This document shows positions 7,268 to 10,332 of a stretch of DNA of 10,332 nucleotides, piece after piece. How positions within the stretch are numbered: position 1 is the first letter of the stretch; every line of letters begins with the position of its first letter. A model generated the notes under the pieces. The model was not told where the DNA came from. It searched no databases and saw only the letters and a list, made by a program, of their open reading frames with translations. The DNA is taken from NCBI GenBank assembly GCA_000961805.1, contig LADV01000083.1:1-10332 (forward strand). Reading direction: 5' to 3'. The stretch comes from Peptococcaceae bacterium BRH_c23 (GTDB lineage Bacteria > Bacillota_B > Desulfitobacteriia > Desulfitobacteriales > Desulfitobacteriaceae). A program made the position numbers and the translations under genes.

Positions 7268-7294
7268 CTATTTTTTTATAATTAGGTTTACAAT
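7260..7294. promoter_or_regulatory. BirA-type biotin operator
   Basis: Half-sites ATTGTCAAC (7260-7268) and GTTTACAAT (7286-7294) are inverted repeats with one mismatch, separated by 17 bp. This matches the known BirA operator layout TTGTAAACC-N14/15-GGTTTACAA. The left half covers the -35 hexamer TTGACA of the bio operon, so biotinoyl-AMP-bound BirA would block transcription. birA itself is not in the window. Confidence 0.72.
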
Positions 7295-7528
7295 GAAGAC
7301 GGATTTCCGTGACAATTTTAAGTCAGGCTTTTATAGACCAGTTTCAGATTTAAGAAACAGCGCAAATTACATTTCAGAGTTCTCCAAATAAATTAAGAGA
7401 GCCAATTTTAATTTTGGTTCTCCCCAATTGAAAGATTGATGAGATAAATTACTTATCACTGATGTCAATCCAATTACTATAACAAAATCTCTTTACTTTT
7501 TACAATAAAAACTCCACTAAAATAAATA

Positions 7529-7560
7529 CCCCCCTTTGCCGATTTCACAACAAAGGGAGG
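7529..7560 (-). terminator. Terminator-like hairpin, minus strand
   Basis: Arms CCCCCCTTTG (7529-7538) and CAAAGGGAGG (7551-7560) pair with one mismatch around a 12-base loop. On the minus strand the stem is followed by TATTTATTTTAG. No gene in that orientation is seen upstream, so it may be a relic. Confidence 0.4.
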
Positions 7561-7817
7561 TCGCTGTATCTTGACTCAGAAGTGAAAATATAAAAAGCGC
7601 TTGTCTATCCAAGCTAATATATTTTGATACATTTGTAATATAGGTCTTTAACGAAGGTTATAATATACTGCCTATTAATCCTTTGACCTTCAATATTCTT
7701 CTTTCGTAAAAGCTTAACAGCAACAAAAATACATACAGTGCCATAAATTACCTTCATCTAGAATTCAACAAATTGCTAGAATATTCCTGCCAAATACTAG
7801 CTTCAAAAAAACAATAA

Positions 7818-7844
7818 ACCAGAGCATATCAAAGATGTTCTGGT
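7818..7844 (-). terminator. Terminator-like hairpin with T-run, minus strand
   Basis: Arms ACCAGAGCAT (7818-7827) and ATGTTCTGGT (7835-7844) form a 10-bp stem with one G-U pair and a 7-base loop. On the minus strand it is followed by TTATTGTTTTTTT, a good rho-independent layout. The only sequence in front of it in that direction is the region antisense to the second yyaL 5' fragment. Confidence 0.5.
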
Positions 7845-8060
7845 AAAAGAAATTATAAACTTATTTAATTCCCGTTCACAAATCCATATGACTCAACACT
7901 TTAACATAATTGACTTTTTGATAACCTCGCTTTAAGGTTAACAAAAAAACCGTTAATTCAGTTAGAAGAAAAATCAAATTGAATTACTCGACATTTTATG
8001 GGAATTATAGCTATGTAAAAGGTCATACTAGATTAAATGTTATAAATGAGATTAATTCTA

Positions 8061-8076
8061 GAGGAGGTGATTGCCC
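8061..8076 (+). promoter_or_regulatory. Strong ribosome binding site of the second yyaL 5' fragment
   Basis: GAGGAGGTGATT (8061-8072) is an almost complete match to the 16S anti-Shine-Dalgarno complement, 6 bases before the ATG at 8077. It supports 8077 as the true start of the broken gene rather than the internal ATG at 8278, which has no such site. Confidence 0.75.
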
Positions 8077-8241
8077 ATGACAACAATGAATAAAATACCC
8101 AATAGATTAGCTAATGAAAAGTCTCCCTACTTGCTCCAACACGCATATAATCCAGTTAACTGGTATCCATGGAGCGAAGAGGCTTTTCGTATAGCGAAAA
8201 CAGACAATAAACCTGTTTTTTTATCTATTGGGTATTCGTAG
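8077..8241 (+). pseudogene. YyaL-family (DUF255) N-terminal fragment, copy 2, 54 codons
   Basis: The frame reads [20 protein letters not shown] then [17 protein letters not shown] and ends [10 protein letters not shown], followed by two consecutive TAG codons (8239-8244). It stays in phase with the downstream gene: 18 bp after the Ser codon comes TCHWCHVMERESFEDDEVA. So a full YyaL is present except for an 18-bp in-frame block with stops. Base use changes at this block. The 5' piece and its upstream DNA are AT-rich (about 40% and 27% GC in sampled lines), while the part after 8257 is 50-67% in sampled lines. This suggests that the 5' piece came with the element and the rest is the resident chromosomal gene. 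It breaks at the identical codon as the copy at 1385. Confidence 0.85.
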
Positions 8242-8274
8242 TAGTGTAGTTTACCGACCTGTCACTGGTGCCAC
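8222..8274 (+). other. Putative recombinase attachment junction 2
   Basis: The junction holds the 16 bp shared with junction 1 (8222-8237), an 18-bp separator TAGTAGTGTAGTTTACCG (8239-8256), and the shared core TGTCACTGGTG (8260-8270) with dyad GTCAC-TG-GTG. Unlike junction 1, sequence to the right continues as intact yyaL coding DNA, so this would be the element-chromosome junction. The string AGTTTAC occurs just left of the core in both junctions. Confidence 0.55.
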
Positions 8275-8277
8275 GTT

Positions 8278-10236
8278 ATGGAACGGGAATCCTTCGAAGA
8301 CGATGAAGTAGCAGCCTTACTCAACCGCTACTTTGTCTCCATTAAAGTGGACCGTGAAGAACGCCCGGATGTTGACCATTTGTACATGGCCTTCTGCCAA
8401 GCACTGACTGGGTCTGCTGGTTGGCCGCTTACCATTATGATGACGCCCGATAAGAAAAAACCCTTCTTCGCTGGGACTTACTTTCCCAAAACTCAGCGCT
8501 ATGGCCATAAGGGACTAATGGAGCTCTTAGAACAAGTGGGCATGCTCTGGGAAACGGAAGAAGAAAAATTACGAGAATCTAGCGATCAGATCGTTTCCGC
8601 GGTCCAATCCCAGCGATCTCTCCCCACTAAACCAACGACCCTCTCTTCTCCAATCAACGACCTCTCCTCACAGGACGATCAGAGCTCAACGTCCGAAGCA
8701 TTTCAAGCTTGGGGCAAAGAGGTTATCTCTAACGCTTATGAGATCTTAGCCCACAGCTTTGATGCTCGTTTCGGTGGATTCGGTAGCGCACCAAAATTTC
8801 CCACGCCCCATACTCTTACGTTTCTTCTTCGTTATGCTCAAGACCACCCACAGGACAAAGCTCTAGAAATCGTTCGCAAAACCCTTGACGGTATGGCTCG
8901 AGGGGGTATCTATGATCATGTTGGGTTCGGATTTGCCAGGTACAGTACAGACGAAAAATGGCTGGTCCCTCATTTCGAAAAAATGCTCTATGATAATGCC
9001 CTCCTCGCCTTAGCTTACTTAGAAAATTATCAAGTGAATCGCCTGGAAAAAGATGCCCAAATCGCACATGAGATTTTCAGCTATGTGCTTCGAGATATGA
9101 CCTCCCCAGAGGGCGGATTTTACTCTGCTGAAGATGCTGACGCCGAGGGAGTAGAGGGAAAATTCCATGTTTGGACTCCCCAAGAAATTGAAGCTGTATT
9201 GGACAAAGAGACCGCTGCTAAGTATTGTGCTGTCTATGACATCACTTCAAAGGGTAACTTTGAGGGGAAAAATATCCCCAACCTTTTACTAGGTACTTTA
9301 GGGAAAATCGCCCAGGACAACGCGCAATCTGAGAATGACGTTTTACGCTCCTTAGAAAAAGCACGCCAGACCTTATTTGCCACACGTGAGAAACGAATTC
9401 ACCCCCATAAAGACGATAAAATATTGACAGCCTGGAACGGGCTTATGATTGCGGCGATGGCCAAAGGAGCTCAAGCCCTTGGCAATAACCTCTATCTGGA
9501 GGCCGCCGAAAACGCTACAAACTTCGTTCTAAGCCACCTTCGACGCAGTGATGGTCGCCTCTTGGCCCGTTTCCGAGCAGGGGATGCTGCCTACCTCGGG
9601 TATTTAGACGATTATGCATTCCTGATTTGGGGACTTCTAGAGCTTTACACCGCTAGTGGTAAACCCCAGCACCTTCAAACAGCGCTTCAACTTCAAGCCG
9701 AACAAGATCGACTCTTTTCGGACGAAGAAGGGGGTGGGTACTATCTTACTGGTTCAGATGCTGAAGAGCTTCTTTTCCGTCCTAAAGAAAGCTATGACGG
9801 AGCAATTCCTTCCGGTAATTCTATCACTGCGCTCAACCTTTTCCGACTCGCTCGGTTGACGGGTGACGAACGGTGGGAACGTCAAGCTGAACAACAACTT
9901 CTTGATTTTCGCCCTGTCCTCGAGGAACATCCCTCAGGATATACAGCTTTTCTGCAAGCCCTCCAGTTTGCACTTCATCCCAGCCAGGAATTGATTTTAG
10001 CGGGTTCCCTCGATATGGTAGAGCTGCCAGAAATGCGTGATCTTTTCTTTTCCACGTATCGGCCCTACGCCTCGGTTTTATACCAAGAAGGAAGCCTTGA
10101 GGAGGTTGTCCCTTGGATCGAAGATTATCCTGTCATATCAGATCAAATGACAGCCTATCTTTGCCAAAACTTTACTTGTCAACGCCCAGTACATCAGATC
10201 GAAGAATTCAGAGCCCTTCTACAAAACTCCTCCTAA
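8278..10236 (+). CDS. yyaL: YyaL-family thioredoxin-domain protein (DUF255/COG1331), 5' end displaced
   Basis: This is the main body of a YyaL/spermatogenesis-associated-protein-20-type protein: an N-terminal thioredoxin-like domain followed by a six-hairpin (alpha/alpha-barrel) domain. Biochemical function in bacteria is poorly defined. In-frame similarity begins at 8257 with TCHWCHVM, containing the C-x2-C redox-type pair, and the first ATG after it is 8278, giving 652 residues. Visible parts: GWPLTIMMTPDKKPF-type region near 49-65 and FAGTYFP (thioredoxin fold), GGFGSAPKFP, GGIYDHVGFGFARYSTDEKW (209-228), PHFEKMLYDNALL, GGFYSAEDADAEG, KDDKILTAWNGLM and a C-terminal ILAGSLD. With the 54-codon fragment, the total near 715 codons matches the family. 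The ATG at 8278 lies after the CxxC and has no good ribosome site, so as it stands the gene is probably inactive or makes a protein without its redox motif. High GC codon use marks it as resident DNA. The TAA sits in the base of the following hairpin. Confidence 0.88.
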   Translation: MERESFEDDEVAALLNRYFVSIKVDREERPDVDHLYMAFCQALTGSAGWPLTIMMTPDKKKPFFAGTYFPKTQRYGHKGLMELLEQVGMLWETEEEKLRESSDQIVSAVQSQRSLPTKPTTLSSPINDLSSQDDQSSTSEAFQAWGKEVISNAYEILAHSFDARFGGFGSAPKFPTPHTLTFLLRYAQDHPQDKALEIVRKTLDGMARGGIYDHVGFGFARYSTDEKWLVPHFEKMLYDNALLALAYLENYQVNRLEKDAQIAHEIFSYVLRDMTSPEGGFYSAEDADAEGVEGKFHVWTPQEIEAVLDKETAAKYCAVYDITSKGNFEGKNIPNLLLGTLGKIAQDNAQSENDVLRSLEKARQTLFATREKRIHPHKDDKILTAWNGLMIAAMAKGAQALGNNLYLEAAENATNFVLSHLRRSDGRLLARFRAGDAAYLGYLDDYAFLIWGLLELYTASGKPQHLQTALQLQAEQDRLFSDEEGGGYYLTGSDAEELLFRPKESYDGAIPSGNSITALNLFRLARLTGDERWERQAEQQLLDFRPVLEEHPSGYTAFLQALQFALHPSQELILAGSLDMVELPEMRDLFFSTYRPYASVLYQEGSLEEVVPWIEDYPVISDQMTAYLCQNFTCQRPVHQIEEFRALLQNSS

Positions 10237-10283
10237 GAACATAAAATAAGCCTGCCCTTTGGCAGGCTTATTTTATGTTCTTA
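10234..10283. terminator. Perfect 23-bp stem hairpin after yyaL, likely bidirectional terminator
   Basis: Arms 10234-10256 and 10261-10283 are exact inverted repeats around a CTTT loop. The GC-rich top (AAGCCTGCC/GGCAGGCTT) followed by ATTTTAT works as a rho-independent terminator in either direction. The yyaL stop codon TAA (10234-10236) is the first three bases of the stem. Confidence 0.85.
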
Positions 10284-10285
10284 GC

Positions 10286-10332
10286 CTTAATGATCTATTA
10301 CTTAATGATCTATTACTTAATGATCTATTACT
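10286..10332. repeat. Tandem repeat, 15-bp unit, at least three copies
   Basis: The unit CTTAATGATCTATTA occurs three times head to tail without change (10286-10300, 10301-10315, 10316-10330) and the next copy begins at 10331, so the array continues beyond the window. There are no spacers, so it is not a CRISPR. Function unknown. Confidence 0.9.

Larger units (their letters stand above)
7295..8076. other. AT-rich stretch without a convincing gene
   Basis: About 780 bp lie between the bio operator and the second yyaL fragment, with GC near 27-35% by hand count of sample lines. It holds four imperfect inverted repeats (7398-7424, 7529-7560, 7818-7844 and 7918-7944) and no gene with a ribosome site. 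The longest frame I noticed is a 47-codon minus-strand one (7757-7614) lacking a Shine-Dalgarno site. It may be decayed element DNA. Confidence 0.6.

Noticed and set aside
7614..7757. 47-codon minus-strand frame in the AT-rich gap
   Set aside because: No Shine-Dalgarno site before the ATG, no recognisable family, and AT-rich composition that gives such frames by chance.
8239..8244. Readthrough of TAG codons as pyrrolysine to restore YyaL
   Set aside because: Two consecutive TAG codons in copy 2, and an 18-bp insert in the most conserved motif. A recombination junction explains both copies better.
10286..10332. CRISPR array
   Set aside because: Repeats are 15 bp, directly adjacent and without spacers.

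Overview
The window looks like accessory DNA from an anaerobic, low-to-mid GC Firmicute. A Desulfitobacterium/Desulfosporosinus-like member of the Clostridia is my best guess, inferred from codon style, strong Shine-Dalgarno sites and a biotin pathway that starts from pimelate. No rRNA, tRNA or CRISPR array was seen.

Layout: (1) 1-325 is the end of an IS66-family insertion sequence, with its tnpA on the minus strand running off the left edge. (2) 326-1316 is the C-terminal part of a large serine recombinase, cut off by the IS. (3) 1385-1549 is a 54-codon 5' piece of a yyaL-type gene (DUF255/COG1331, thioredoxin-like) that stops inside a conserved site. (4) 1606-7294 is a compact minus-strand biotin operon: a bioW-bioF fusion, bioB, bioD, bioA and a small ABM-like protein, with a BirA-like operator over the promoter. 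(5) 7295-8076 is AT-rich and without a convincing gene. (6) 8077-8241 is a second, diverged 54-codon 5' piece of yyaL, broken at exactly the same codon. (7) 8257-10236 is the rest of yyaL, clearly more GC-rich, followed by a long perfect hairpin and the start of a 15-bp tandem repeat.

The two yyaL 5' pieces end at the same Ser codon of the conserved GYS|TCHWCH motif. Each is followed by 18 bp beginning with an in-frame TAG, then by the same core TGTCACTGGTG. The simplest reading is site-specific integration at the yyaL active-site motif by large serine recombinases, with each element carrying an imitation of the yyaL 5' end next to its attachment site. The biotin operon would then be cargo of a roughly 6.7 kb module bounded by two such sites and lacking its own recombinase. 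That is the layout of a cis-mobilizable element stacked beside a recombinase-bearing one. The only visible recombinase has been split by IS66, so the stack may now be fixed in place.

The biotin genes make a coherent pathway: pimelate to pimeloyl-CoA to KAPA (BioWF), KAPA to DAPA (BioA), DAPA to dethiobiotin (BioD), dethiobiotin to biotin (BioB). BioB has Ser where the first [2Fe-2S] ligand of the E. coli enzyme is Cys, which fits a divergent anaerobic class of biotin synthase.
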